From contig SWDT01000152.1 of assembly GCA_009193035.1 (NCBI GenBank), positions 62,001 through 126,000 of the forward strand: a stretch of 64,000 bases of DNA, read 5' to 3'. The position numbers and the translations under genes were made by a program. The notes beneath the pieces are model-generated. The model worked only from the letters and a program-made list of their open reading frames with translations, was not told where the DNA came from and searched no databases. The stretch comes from Halicephalobus mephisto. Its lineage: Eukaryota; Nematoda; Chromadorea; Rhabditida; Panagrolaimidae. Shown here piece by piece: positions 46,757-57,834 of the stretch. Within the stretch, counting starts at the first letter, position 1. Each line of letters begins with the position of its first letter.

Positions 46757-49700
46757 ATGTCGATCCTACAGAAGATCCAGGAGATCGAAAATGAGGTTGG
46801 TATCCCACTTTTCTTCGTGATTTCATATATAAACTGTACATTTCAGATGGCTAGAACCCAAAGGAATAAAGTAGGTTTCTTTTTTAACTGTGCTTTTCTG
46901 TAAGGTAAACTTTTAGGCAACGATGGGACATTTAGGTCAGTTTGCACTTCTATCAACCAATGGTATTCATATTTTACTACAGGTTTGCTCAAAGCAAGAC
47001 TCGCCAAGCTCAGACGAGAATTAATTACTCCCAAATCCGGTGGTGGACCCTCTGTGGAAGGGTTCGACGTGAAGGCAACTGGTGATGCTCGTATTGGATT
47101 TGTAGGTCGGTTTTTTATTTTTGCAAACTAACATGGTTTATCTTTTCAATTTATTCTTAGATATCTATAATTCAGGCAACGCTTAGGTTAACATCTTGTC
47201 ACAAATCCCACTAAAATATACATGTATTTGAGCAAGCAGTTGTGTTGTGTAGACAGTTTCGAAGGGCATTCTACCAAAGTCATCTATGATATTAAGGCGT
47301 AGAGTCAAGCTCCAGGAGATTTGGGGGTATTACTACCTGAGGAACCGGGGATTCTTTCAGTCGCTCATAGTGGTGTCCATCCATCATCTCTTCTTCCGTC
47401 TTGTCTTTTTCATCATCTTCTGAGAAATTAGACTCGACATCTGACGAGTTGTTTTTCTGAATGTTATTCCATTTCTTCCTTTTCCCTTCCTTGTCATAAA
47501 GGATCTTTTCGTCTTCCTCTCCGTCTGACGCTTCGGATAATCGTTGATAGACTTCATTGTCTGATTCACTTTCACTTGACCAATGGCTAAATTTGTGAGC
47601 TGTGTTGGACTTTGCCATTTGATCTGCCAAATCATCGGCTTTATCACCAATGAAAATGTTGACTTCTTCATCCCCTATGGGAAGGGGAGTTTCCTCTCGA
47701 TCTTCCGCGAACTCTTCACCTTGCTCGGGTGTTGAACTTCGACTTCCTCTTCTTGATAGTGGTCTTTCATAAGGGTTGGGTGTGGCTTCTGTTTGCAATA
47801 GAGTAGCACCTCCAAAGGGTTTCTCGTTTGCAGCTTCGTGCTGCGTCTCAACCTGTATTGTGAATGGACTACAAAATTCTGGAGGTATTGGTGTGCTTGC
47901 TGACACTAGAATCATACTAGGAATTTGAGGTCCTTCGTTTGTGATTGGTGAGCTGTTCTTCTTGGACAATGGTGGCGACTGTAACAGCATATCCTCGCTT
48001 TGATTATCCCCCTCTTGGGATATATAAATAACTTCGGCTGGGAGCTGTGAAGGATCACAGGCAAACATTCTTGTAAATGATCGAGTATCCAAACTTGGCC
48101 GATCATCATCATACGTTGGAGTTTTCAGTTCAGTTGTTGGCGTTCGAACATCTGAACTCTTTTTGTCTCGTTTGCTTGAAAGCAAACTGTCTTTACTTGT
48201 AATGGAACTTCCCTTCATTTTGCCATTGGGCTTTTCGTAATTCAAAAGCTTTTCTGTACATGTTCCATAATTGGGCCCGTATTTTTGTTGTTGATTCTTC
48301 CGCTGTTTTCTCCGTTTTTTCCTAGTTTCCCTGAAATTTCAAGCGTCAATTTATTCCCGTTAATGCCTTGACATAGTCCGTGTACTTTGGGAATTAACGA
48401 GTTTCATATATTAACTTCTGTAGATTTAACATTAGGACCTGATGGGATGTTAACCCCCGGCTTTTGGCCCGGGTGATTATTAATGCGAAAAGCAAAGCTC
48501 TGTCAGCAGTCGTCAAATTTGTCATTTCCATCATTAAATCTATTTAGCCGACTTAGCAGCTTTTGTTTTTTCCACTCTGTCAATGTTCAGCGCAATGACT
48601 GAGTGTCTATCTTGACAAAATGGCGCCCTAGGATCGGTTTTCAAGGCACATTACGACTAGTATCTTATAGTGTGAGAATAAAACTTACATGCAACATCTG
48701 TATATTGCGATTGTGTAGCAGAAGCAAAAGCCGATTAAAATAACGCAAATCATTGCTAAAAGTCCAGCGTTACTTTCGTAATTAATTTTCTTAACAGTGT
48801 CAATTTTGAGTTCTTCAATATGAACACCTCCAAGAACTCGAGACAGAGGGCCTATTTGTGCCGAGAGGATGTACTTTATCTTTTCTGGATCCATCGCTGT
48901 GTCTGTATCGATTGTTCGGTCTTCGCTGTTGTTGAGAATGACGATGTAGAGCTCGACCCGGTCTCGGGGAAGGAAGTTGACTCGGACAATGACGACGTTT
49001 TCCTGCGTGATTGTTGGCTCATAATCATCATCCAAAAACAACTGAGTGGTTGTCTCAGTTGCTTGACTAGAAACATTGTAATCTACCTTTGGAATTCGTA
49101 AAGTTGTTTTCAGGCAGTCGTTGGCCTGATGCTCACAGTAGTCACTAATCAAGTAGGCTACTCGTCGTCGAAAATACTGTTGATAGGTTTCATTAGTATG
49201 TAACCTATCTTCCAGATTAATCTTTTTCAACGTCATTTTAATTACCGGCAATTTTTTCACCTGAAAGTTGTAGTTAGTGAACTCCAACACGCACACGACA
49301 CATTGTTAGTGTAAAGCTTTGAAGCCAAGCCCACTTAATTGTTAAATCGCAACTCCACTGTTAGAGAGGTTATCATGGAGTAGTTTAACAATTATTATTT
49401 GATTGGCAACACTGCAAACAATAAATAGCAAAATACTTAGAAACTTAGCAAGATATTTGGATTTTACATCCGTGATAAGCTTACCCCGAAGAACTGGGTA
49501 CATTCTATCAGCTTGCCATCCAAATTGCCACTGAAACGACTGCAAACACATTCATGTCGATCTCCAACATTACAAATAAAGTCATTTCTGTCTGTAACAC
49601 TGTCGGTCATTCGCTTACTCTTAGGATGCGCTTGACAAACAGTACAAAACAATAAAATGACTAATGTACAACACTCAAGGTGGTTCAAACTCAGTGTTCT

Positions 49701-51529
49701 CCGGAGTTTGCAAGCTGATTGTAGGACGGTACACAGAATAGTTGAGCAAGTGACATCATATAATCGGGATCCATAATGACGACTTTGTGAAGAAGACATG
49801 ACAGTAAAATTTCAATCTTAATCCTTGAATGACGGAGAATAAGAAAGACTTGCTTAGGAAGCAGGAAATAATTTCAATTCCCGAACGCGTATTGGTGTGG
49901 CTGTCAAATAGCTTGATGTCGCATTCCACGTTTAGCTGGAGGATTCAATGGAACAACGAGTTTTTCCAATACTCTGGCTTTCTTTCCTTTCGTAAGGTCT
50001 TTCTCGCCCCAGGGTGCCACGCGTGTCTTTAGCCAGTTACTAACAAACAGCTCTCTTGCCTTTCCCTTTCATTCAAAGTCCCGCCCTCATTTTTTTCCTA
50101 TTTTGTGTCTTCCATGAAGCCTGCCACTATTGACCTAAAACCGGGGTAGACAGAAACACAGAGGAAAACTTTTGCTCTTCTTGTTAGCTTTTTTCCCGTG
50201 GCATTCTATTATATTTAAGCATGGGAAAAATGGCTGTCTTACTTCTCTGGATGGAGACGACATCTCTGGACTGTTAAGGCAAAGCAAAAATATTGGCAAA
50301 GTCCTATTGAAAGCTAAAAGATGTGGACTGACGTCTATTGATCTTCTTTATCCAAATGTTCGCCATTCATCTCAATAGAAATCTTAGAAGCTATATCTGA
50401 GACGAAGCCCAAATAGCATGAGGATAAAAGAGCAGATAATAAGATTTCAGGTTTTCCATCTGTTGGTAAATCGACGTTGCTTTGCAATCTTGCTGGAGTT
50501 TACAGCGAAGTTGGTGCCTATGATTTCACGACATGTGGGTAGCATTACTTTTAATCAGTGGAATTCAATCTAAATTTAGTGACTACGGTCCCGGGAGTTA
50601 TCCGTTACAAAGGAGCAAAAATCCAATTGTTGGATCTTCCTGGTATTATCGAAGGTGCGAAAGACAACCGTGGACGAGGTAGACAGGTGATTGCTGTTGC
50701 TCGAACATGTTCGCTTATTTTGATGGTGAGGTTTCAGTTCCCGAATACTGTAATGGAAAGGGTTTTTAGGTTTTGGATGTCTTAAAACCTTTGCAGCACA
50801 AGAAATTGCTTGAGTATGAATTGGAAGGTTTCGGCATTAGACTGAATAAGAAACCCCCTCCAATTACTTTTAAGGTTTGTTTACACTTATCTCCTCACTG
50901 CCCTTAAAGGCCACGTATTTTCAGAAAAAGGAAAAGGGGGGTTTGAATTTGACTTGCATCGTTCCTCAATCAGAACTCGACACTGATCTTGTTAAGACAA
51001 TTCTAGCAGAATATAAAATCCACAATGCCGACATTACTCTCAGGGGCGATTGCACTGCTGAGGAGTTAATTGACGTAATTGAAGGAAACCGTATCTACAT
51101 CCCTTGCATCTACGTCCTCAATAAGATTGACCAGATCTCTATCGAGGAACTTGACATCATTTACCGTATTCCTCATTGCGTTCCCATCTCTGCTCATCAC
51201 AAGTGGAATTTTGACGATTTACTAGAAAAGATGTGGGAGTATCTCAATTTGGTTCGTATGTGAGTTTGGTTTGTAGTTGTACAATGGTTAATCACTTGTT
51301 TAGCTACACTAAACCGAAAGGCGAAATGCCTGATTATTCAAGCCCTATCGTCTTACACAACGACAAAAAAACTGTGGAAGATTTCTGTATGAAGATTCAC
51401 AAGTCTTTAGTAAAGGACTTCAAGCAAGCCGTTGTTTGGGGAAGTTCTTGCAAACACAACCCGCAGAGGGTGGGCAAAGATCATGTCCTTGCTGATGAAG
51501 ATATTGTCCAGATTATCAAGAAAGTATAA
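46757..51529 (+). CDS. drg-1: Developmentally regulated GTP-binding protein 1 (DRG1)
   Basis: Conserved TRAFAC-class GTPase that works with DFRP1 on ribosomes. The gene opens with very small exons: 39 nt (46757-46795), 24 nt (46847-46870), 19 nt (46917-46935), then about 46984-47105. A 3,345-nt intron (47106-50450) splits the codon of the Gly before the P-loop, and the main exons follow from 50451. The spliced protein matches DRG1 throughout: [33 protein letters not shown] (G1), [12 protein letters not shown] (G2 region), [11 protein letters not shown] (G3), NKID (G4), [14 protein letters not shown] (G5) and a TGS domain with [18 protein letters not shown] and [21 protein letters not shown]. 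About 365 residues, full length. A complete gene on the other strand lies in the large intron. AATAAA near 51563. Confidence 0.95.
47292..49799 (-). CDS. Type I transmembrane protein of unknown function, nested in the DRG1 intron
   Basis: Not recognised. Three main exons: about 49800-49486, 49262-48690 and 48332-47292, joined by introns of about 224 and 356 nt; frames agree. Near the N-terminus is a hydrophobic run ([19 protein letters not shown]) that reads as a signal peptide after about 35 extra residues, so the true start may be a later codon. The extracellular part has a Cys-rich piece ([16 protein letters not shown]) and a region with [17 protein letters not shown] and [23 protein letters not shown], whose pattern recalls a SEA-like fold. 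One span ([23 protein letters not shown]) is followed by a very basic stop-transfer ([16 protein letters not shown]) and a long acidic, Ser-rich cytosolic tail. About 640 residues. The family is unknown to me. Confidence 0.75.
49800..50450. other. Remainder of the DRG1 large intron, 5' of the nested gene
   Basis: About 650 bp between the nested gene's start and the DRG1 acceptor (AAGATTTCAG at 50441-50450). It must hold the nested gene's promoter. No homology-bearing frame was seen. Confidence 0.45.
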
Positions 51530-51624
51530 CTGGTTGTTTTTCGTTTGTTCTGGTGAATGACTGAATAAATTTTATTTGAATATATCTCTGACAATATGGG
51601 TTCCATTGCATGTATACGAATGTT
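51530..51624. terminator. Overlapping 3' ends of DRG1 and PXK
   Basis: Only 95 bp separate the stop codons of two convergent genes. AATAAA at about 51563 serves DRG1. The PXK transcript must end in or beyond this gap, so the 3' UTRs probably overlap. Confidence 0.5.
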
Positions 51625-53248
51625 TCAGGAGGTACTTGATACCTGTACTGCGAGGTTCTTCAGCTGGGCCAATACAAGCTCTTTACGACGTCGTCGTTCG
51701 AAATCACAGTGCATCAGTTCTTCCAGATGCTCCTGTTTTTGCTTTTCATTGAAAGTCGTTCTGTCGGAGAGGAAGCGGTTGAGGATGTTACTCGACAACT
51801 TTTCCAAACTCTTCTTCACAGGACCAGGAATTTGAATACTGCGTTGAGTCATTCTGATTATTGGGATTTCGGCAAAAATGTTGTTTGATATCAACTCGGC
51901 AAGAGACGGCAACTTACTCTCTGGAAGAAATATGGATCGCAACATGGGCTCTGTAACAGTAGTTTTTAAAAGGAAAACAAACTCGGAGGACTAACGGAAC
52001 TCCTGTGGCAAGCTGTCGATGGCCTGGTGGGCAGAATGGTCTGGAAAAACAAGGACACCACTGACCATTTCATATAGCAATTGGCCAAAGTTGTAGACCA
52101 TCATGTCTTCGATGGTGTTGATGTGCTTGGCTCGGATCATGGAGGGTCTATTAAAGCACGATTGACCCGTCAATGCAAATTCGAAATCCGCAATTTCGCA
52201 ACCAATGTTTGTAACGTGAATGTTTCCGCAGTGGACAAAGACTAAAACACAAGTTATAAAGATATCTCTCGCAGTTGTGACCTTACAGAAAGGATAAGCT
52301 ATGCTGTTGAGTACAAATAAAGCCTCCAGGATTTGCCGCGCGATGAACCGGACATCCACTGGGTTTAAAACGAAGCATTCATTATCCATTCCATATTTGG
52401 CCCAGAACTCTCCACTTGGGTGCTTCTGAAAATTATATAAAGTTACTTTGCCAGCGAGTCCACCATCTATTACCCTATATAGTTGATCTCTCAGGCTTCC
52501 GTTTGCCCACAAGTCTTTGACGACGCCAATTCCATTCTGATCCGCAAAAGTAAGATGGGACTCGCTCAAATATGGACAATGAAGACTCTTCAGAAACTGC
52601 AATATCAACGAAATCTCATCGGGAGAACAGCAACAGTCACTCCCGTAGCTCATCCAGATGTAGATCTCCTGTTTTCTCGTTGACATATGAAAGACGTTGG
52701 AGAAAATTTTGCAAAACCTCCAGCCAAGATCAGGGAACTTCTCCCCGAGGACGTAATTCCTGTAATTCCTCAGAGGTAACATGGAATATTGGTAGATTTC
52801 TTTGATTGCAGCTTCTCCATTGGTTGTGAAGAAACTATACACAAGACCACTGCAATACAGCAGTGGATGAACTGTGATCTTGTCCAGAAATACCTAAAGT
52901 TGGGGTTTTTCCATATAATTGACCAGTTGAAAACCTACTTGCAGTCCCGCTTTCCTTTCTTCAATAAAATCGGTCTTCAAATTTCCAAATCTCTTCTTGG
53001 GAGGAAGAGACAGATCCAAGCCAAAAAACCGGATTTTATCGTTCAAGACGAAAAAGTCCCGGTATCTCCTTCTTATTGTCCATTTCTGGTCTGCCAGTGC
53101 TCGTTGACAACTAATTTGGTACTCCTTAAAGAACCCATATAAACTACTGATTTATCCCGTTAAAAAATCCACTCACTACGTGGCCAGAGACAATTCTCCA
53201 ATCGATGATGGTGCAAATAATGGTTTGCGTAATATCGTCAGTAACCAT
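51625..53248 (-). CDS. PXK: PX-domain pseudokinase, PXK (MONaKA) family
   Basis: Endosomal phosphoinositide-binding scaffold with a dead kinase fold. ATG at 53248. PX domain: EYQISCQRALADQKWTIRRRYRDF, then LDLSLPPKKRFGNLKTDFIEERKAGLQ, containing the RRY and PPKK phosphoinositide-binding motifs. The kinase-like part runs from WRFCKIF through HLTFADQNGIGVVKDLWANGSLRDQLYRV, HPSGEFWAKYG, ARQILEALFVLNSIAYPF and VHCGNIHVTN (in place of HRDxKxxN) to IADFEFALTG (in place of DFG) and NTIEDMMVYNFGQLLYEM. The catalytic Asp and the DFG Gly are missing, so it should not phosphorylate. A helical, basic C-tail ends in VSSTS. About 490 residues; it lacks the long Ser/Pro tail of vertebrate PXK. Convergent with DRG1, divergent from MRPL16. 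Confidence 0.9.
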
Positions 53249-53438
53249 ATCATCTGGTCATATTCGATACAAATCCACTAACAAACGATACGTAATCCAT
53301 ATGATTCGCAAACTTATTGGAAGCTCGAGAAAACTCCTACAACGAAAACACTTGTCAAACAAGTTAGCCGAGGTGGTCGTTGTATTTGTTGAAAGTTTGC
53401 CATCAATGAGACATCTTCTTATTTTCTAATCACTAAAG
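53249..53438. promoter_or_regulatory. Divergent promoter region PXK / MRPL16
   Basis: 190 bp between two outward-facing start codons. A pyrimidine-rich TATTTTCTAATCACTAAAG ends at the MRPL16 ATG and may be a trans-splice acceptor. Confidence 0.4.
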
Positions 53439-54241
53439 ATGAAGAGGCTCCTTGTGCAACCTTGTCATGTGCTGTTGGGAGGACGGAGATTCGTTCACCC
53501 GAAGTACAGGTTTCCCGTAACATTTGAGAGTGAGTTCTCATGACTTTCCCATATATGAACTTTCGTTTTCAGATGTTGTTTTCCCTCCGAATGGACAGTA
53601 TAAGCTTCCGCCAATGCCGAGTGAGCCAAGTTTCGATTCAGAAAGAGGCGAGACTAAATACAAGACTACCAAGCGTATGATCGAAGCTCGAGGTGTGGAA
53701 GAAATCCACACCGAGTTGATTCATCGTCAATATGGACTTGTTGCTAAGTCTGGTGGATTTATTTCTGCGACTGACTTCAAGCACATCCAAGAGAGGCTGA
53801 ACAAGAATTTGCTCGACAAGCAGTTCGCAATTTGGCGTGTCGATCCCCCTTGGCTTCCGAGGACAAAGAAAGCTCAAGGCACGAAGCTTGGTGGTGGAAA
53901 AGGCAGTATCTCCCACTACGTTACTCCTGTTCGAGCCAACAGAATCATTTTGGAACTCGGCGGACACATCACTGAGTTCGAGGTGACTGAAATTCTCCAC
54001 AACTCCAATTACAATTATTTTTCAGGCAAGAGCTTACTTGACCTATCTGTGTATTCGCTTCAAATTCCCCGTTGAATTCATCAGTGAGGAGATACTTCAG
54101 CAACGAAGACAAGAAGAAGCTAATATCCAGAAGTACAACGCAAACCCATTTAACTGGGACACCGTGATCAAGTACAACATGCAGAACTGCACAAAGTGGC
54201 TGTCCCAATATGATATCATATGGAAAGGCAGATACAAATAG
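53439..54241 (+). CDS. mrpl-16: Mitochondrial ribosomal protein uL16m (MRPL16)
   Basis: Large-subunit mitoribosome protein of the uL16 family, near the peptidyl-transferase centre. Three exons starting at ATG 53439 (MKRLLVQPCHVLLGGRRF, a basic presequence); short introns follow FPVTFEN and GGHITEFE. Diagnostic blocks are KSGGFISATDFKHIQERLNK, WRVDPPWLPRTKKAQGTKLGGGKGSISHYVTPV and RANRIILELGG. The uL16 core is followed by a 50-residue C-terminal extension ending WLSQYDIIWKGRYK, as in animal mitochondrial forms. About 240 residues. PGAP2 begins 201 bp downstream on the same strand. Confidence 0.94.
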
Positions 54242-54442
54242 GCTAGGAGAAGTTGTTAGTTAAGTTCTGAATATAAATCTTTGTTGGGTTGCACTCAAAC
54301 AACAGTTCGTACGGTTTACTGACCAAAGTTGAATATCTCTGCTGACCTATTTCTTTTTGATTCTGTTTTAAGATATGGTTTTCCTCACTAACTGAAGAGT
54401 GGGTAGTTGAGCATCGATTTCGTACCACCTGGTCCTGTCGTC

Positions 54443-55326
54443 ATGGCTCTTTCTGATGGTGATGAGCTGCTGTCAATCCCTTTCAAAGTGGTTGCCATTG
54501 CTGTTGCGGGATTACCGTTCTCCGCTCTCGCTATTTGTGTTTTCTTAAGTATGCTTCTGCACTGGGATGAAGCGACTCGAACTCATTGTGGTGTTGTGAA
54601 TTACTTCCCGTCAGTATCTGCTGCAGTAGCATCGTTTTCGCCTGAACGTTATATATGGCGGTTACTTATTGGAATCCACGGAACCCCAAGATTAGCACTT
54701 GCCTTCGCCTTCCGTAACCTCTTAATCACGTCGCCTTTGAGGCCGTTTTCAGGCACCAGGTTATTCCACCTGGCTTGCAATGTCGCTTGCTTCCTGAATA
54801 TTATGGAGAATATCTTTCTTCTGTTACTAACTTCGATATCGTCGGTCGAGGACTACGGTTTGTCACTTTAAAGGTCACTGGAAATTATTCCCGTTTCAGA
54901 ATGGCATAAGGCCTCTTTTGCGGGATTCGTCATTTGCTCTTTAGTGTACATGATGTTAAGTACATATCTTTATGATCTCTCAGGTCGACGAAGAACGACT
55001 ATATTGGTATCCTTTTTAATCCAAACTGTTCTAATCTGACTATTCAGGGAGAGAAATCATTCCAGTACAAACTCGTGTGTTGTGGTGCTGAAACCATCCT
55101 GATGTTCCTGGCAATGTACTGTTTCTATCGTCATAATGCATACTGTGAACCGTTCGTGTATTCCATGTTTGCCCTCTGCGAGTATGCTATTATTATATTC
55201 AACATATTATTTCACTCTACTGCTCACTATGATTTCCACGGTCGCAGACTGACTTTACTGTCGATGGGCAGCGGGATGCATTACGAGACTCTCCCTATGC
55301 ATGATTACCAGGAGAAACGTACATGA
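54443..55326 (+). CDS. PGAP2: PGAP2 / FRAG1-like GPI-anchor lipid-remodelling protein
   Basis: Golgi/ER membrane protein needed for fatty-acid remodelling of GPI anchors. Three exons; introns of about 44 nt after EDYG and about 41 nt after RTTIL. ATG 54443 is chosen as the first in the frame that leads into the first span (VVAIAVAGLPFSALAICVFLSM). Family hallmarks follow: CGVVNYFPSVSAAVASFSPERYIWRLLIGIHGTPRLALAFAFRN, then spans around FLNIMENIFLLLLTSI, FAGFVICSLVYMML, LMFLAMYCFYRHN and ALCEYAIIIFNILFHSTAHYDF. About 265 residues, the family length. The 201-bp gap to MRPL16 on the same strand makes a two-gene operon likely; GAATATAAA at about 54269 could be the poly(A) signal of the first gene. 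Confidence 0.88.
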
Positions 55327-57834
55327 TTGTACAACACAGTTCGTAATGTTGGAATTATTGGTTGTAACTTGCTCCACTATTAAGTAGTAGATACCGTGAA
55401 TCATCGAAGTAATTGCAATTGAATCTTCAGTTTAAGCACTTAATGGGTTCTCTACAACTTGTTCTTCATAAGGTGTGATGGCAAAAATGAACTTTTAATG
55501 CAAATACTGAAAGTTTGGGAGCGCATAACTTGCTTCGGGACTCACGTAGAAAACTTCTTTTTCATTGAATGGGTATGAGTTTTAATACCCCTCTCAATTC
55601 GGTGGTTTTCGTGCAACTGCAAAATAGGACTGCAAAGCTCAAGGCCCTCGGGTTCGAAATGCGAAGGCAATCAATTCGATTAATAGATATCACGGGATTT
55701 CAACTCCCGTCACGGAGCTCGTTTGTCCCCCAACGAGAGTCGAAATTCCCGCCAAAATTAATCCAGAAGGAAAGCTGTGCCTCCAGGAGGATTCATGATC
55801 CAGATCGGTTTCCTTACTTCCTACAGATGTCAGAAACGTGTCTGCTGTGAGGTAGCTGTTGCAGAAGGATATTCTGCCGCTGAAGGTGTGGAGGAGCTGT
55901 CTCTCGGCAACGCCTGTGATGTCTTCCGTGAGGATTTATATATTGACAATTTCAGGGTTTCTCCAAAGTAGATTTAAGGATAAAAGTGCTACCTTTTAAA
56001 ACAATTGAGTCTGGTTTCCAAAGTCGATGACTCAACATTGAAAAACAGTTTTCGGATGCCCATTTTTGGGAACTATAAAAAGTTATGGTGTCGCTAGAAT
56101 CCTCCCCAATTAAAGTTCTATATTACTCCTTGGAATTCTGGGATATTTTGAAGCGACTTCTGAAGCAAGTTGTGCACTCTATAAATATTCTGTTTTTGTA
56201 TTAGAGGGAAGTTAATGTTTGCCGTTATACCTTCTGAAGTAAAAATTGTCGGGAAGTCGGCAATAATTTAAATTGAAGACCTCATTAAGCTAATTTCGAC
56301 AATTTACGACGTTTTCCTATTACTGCATAATGAAACAAGTTACAACCAATAATTGCAAAATTACGGATTATAGTACACCTCTATGCTGAAATATATGTGC
56401 ACAATACATATCTTTTTTTAATTTTTGCTCGGGTCAATGGAAGTTAAACTGTTATTTAATCTTTTTGTGTTGGAATAAATTAAATGAAATCAAAAGTAGA
56501 ACTAATTCAATCAATTTGAGTTTGTCGTAAAAGTTGCCTAATATTGATTTCCTAAATAGACAAGGGGCTATCTTATAAGGAGCCAGGAAGAAGCACAACG
56601 AAAACTGAAAGACGAAAAAGAAGATGGAACTTGTAGCTCGACTTTGGTGTGAACAGTGAACATAGAAGGCTATAAAAATGGCGAGTGTGGCGCACTGGCG
56701 TAAGAAAGAGTGCCGCTAGCGCTTCAGCATGCTGTTCGCAGAAAGAGAAAACAAGATAGAAGCTTTCTGCGACAACTATTACTGCCTGTGCCTACTATTA
56801 AGCGACGGGGCAATATATTGCCTTCTCGGTGAAGTTGTAGAGAAATAAAACAAATAATGATCGTTCTGACTAGTTCTGTGAGCAGTGTACTGTGGTTGAT
56901 ATCGTGGCAAGGAGTTTATCTGTCAAAGGCACTGTAATAGGTTGGTTGCAACGTTGTTTGAAGAATTTAATCATGTAATTACAGGGTACAGGAATGGCCT
57001 CCACACGAGCAGCCACATGTAAGTTTTCGATTCCAAATTTGTCCAAACAGCCATCCCGGGTTCTGAGCGCTCCTGCAATGACTGAGCTCATTTTACACGG
57101 AGTAAAACCTAAGTACATTAGTTTACCAAGCAATAACTGAAATAGGTGGAAAGCAGACAGCTTGGTGGCGCACGTCGTCGAGCATAATGAACGTTTCCAA
57201 TTCCCTCCCGTCGTTCAGAATATACGCCCTCGAGTTATTTCGCTCATTGGTGAATACAGAATATGGTCTAGTCACGCAAACGGGGCCACTTGAATGAATT
57301 CAGCAATCCTATCTGGAGGCACGCAGAAACCAGAGGAGGGTAAAGCTCCTTCCTCTGGACAGCTGGCTTATTAAACACGTTGTTTTCACAGGAGCGTACA
57401 TATTTAATGCTGTTACAAATAACATAAGGGTAGTCAGACGGTTGTTCGGTTCTTGCGCAGTGCCTCTGGAGGTCTCAACTCATTTCTCGGCTCTAGTTGT
57501 GGAAATTTGAAGATATCTACATGTCCGGGGATTATTAGTATTGCTGGAAATGAAGACCGAATGTCAAAAGCACGAGCATTTAGACCGACCAGTACTCGTC
57601 GGTCACGCAATTTACTAATTTTACTGAAGCAGCAACCAGAACAGAATGTCGCTAGCTCATTGAATTGTTCTTAGCTTTTTTCATCGATGAGCAACGCCTC
57701 ATTTTTGGCAAAGGCAGCGGCATTTTCTTGTGAAATATTCATTGTATCGATGAGCAGTTTCATTTACTCCACCGTTATGTGAGAACGGCTTTGTTCTTAA
57801 ATTCGCTGCATAGTTGCTCTTTTATTTCCCTGGG
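55327..57834. other. Intergenic region upstream of unc-79
   Basis: About 2.5 kb with no recognised gene. Contents: an inverted repeat ACGGGA/TCCCGT at 55692-55710; an AT-rich 1-kb tract; a GC-richer patch at about 56640-56830 with a TATAAA; an unassigned minus-strand open frame at 56870-57133; and an 8-bp perfect inverted repeat at 57330-57358. The unc-79 promoter must lie near the right end. Confidence 0.4.
57330..57358. repeat. Inverted repeat / hairpin
   Basis: CCAGAGGA (57330-57337) and its exact reverse complement TCCTCTGG (57351-57358) flank 13 nt that can pair further (GGG/CTCC). A small hairpin in non-coding DNA upstream of unc-79; role unknown. Confidence 0.6.

Noticed and set aside
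47292..48245. Separate gene for the acidic Ser-rich protein
   Set aside because: The upstream exon ends in a donor right after the membrane span (RCCM|gtaag) and this segment begins in frame after TTTCAG with a basic stop-transfer run, so both belong to one transmembrane protein.
55569..55971. Overlapping plus-strand open frames downstream of PGAP2
   Set aside because: No splice signals linking them, no known motif, and PGAP2 already has its normal C-terminus and stop.
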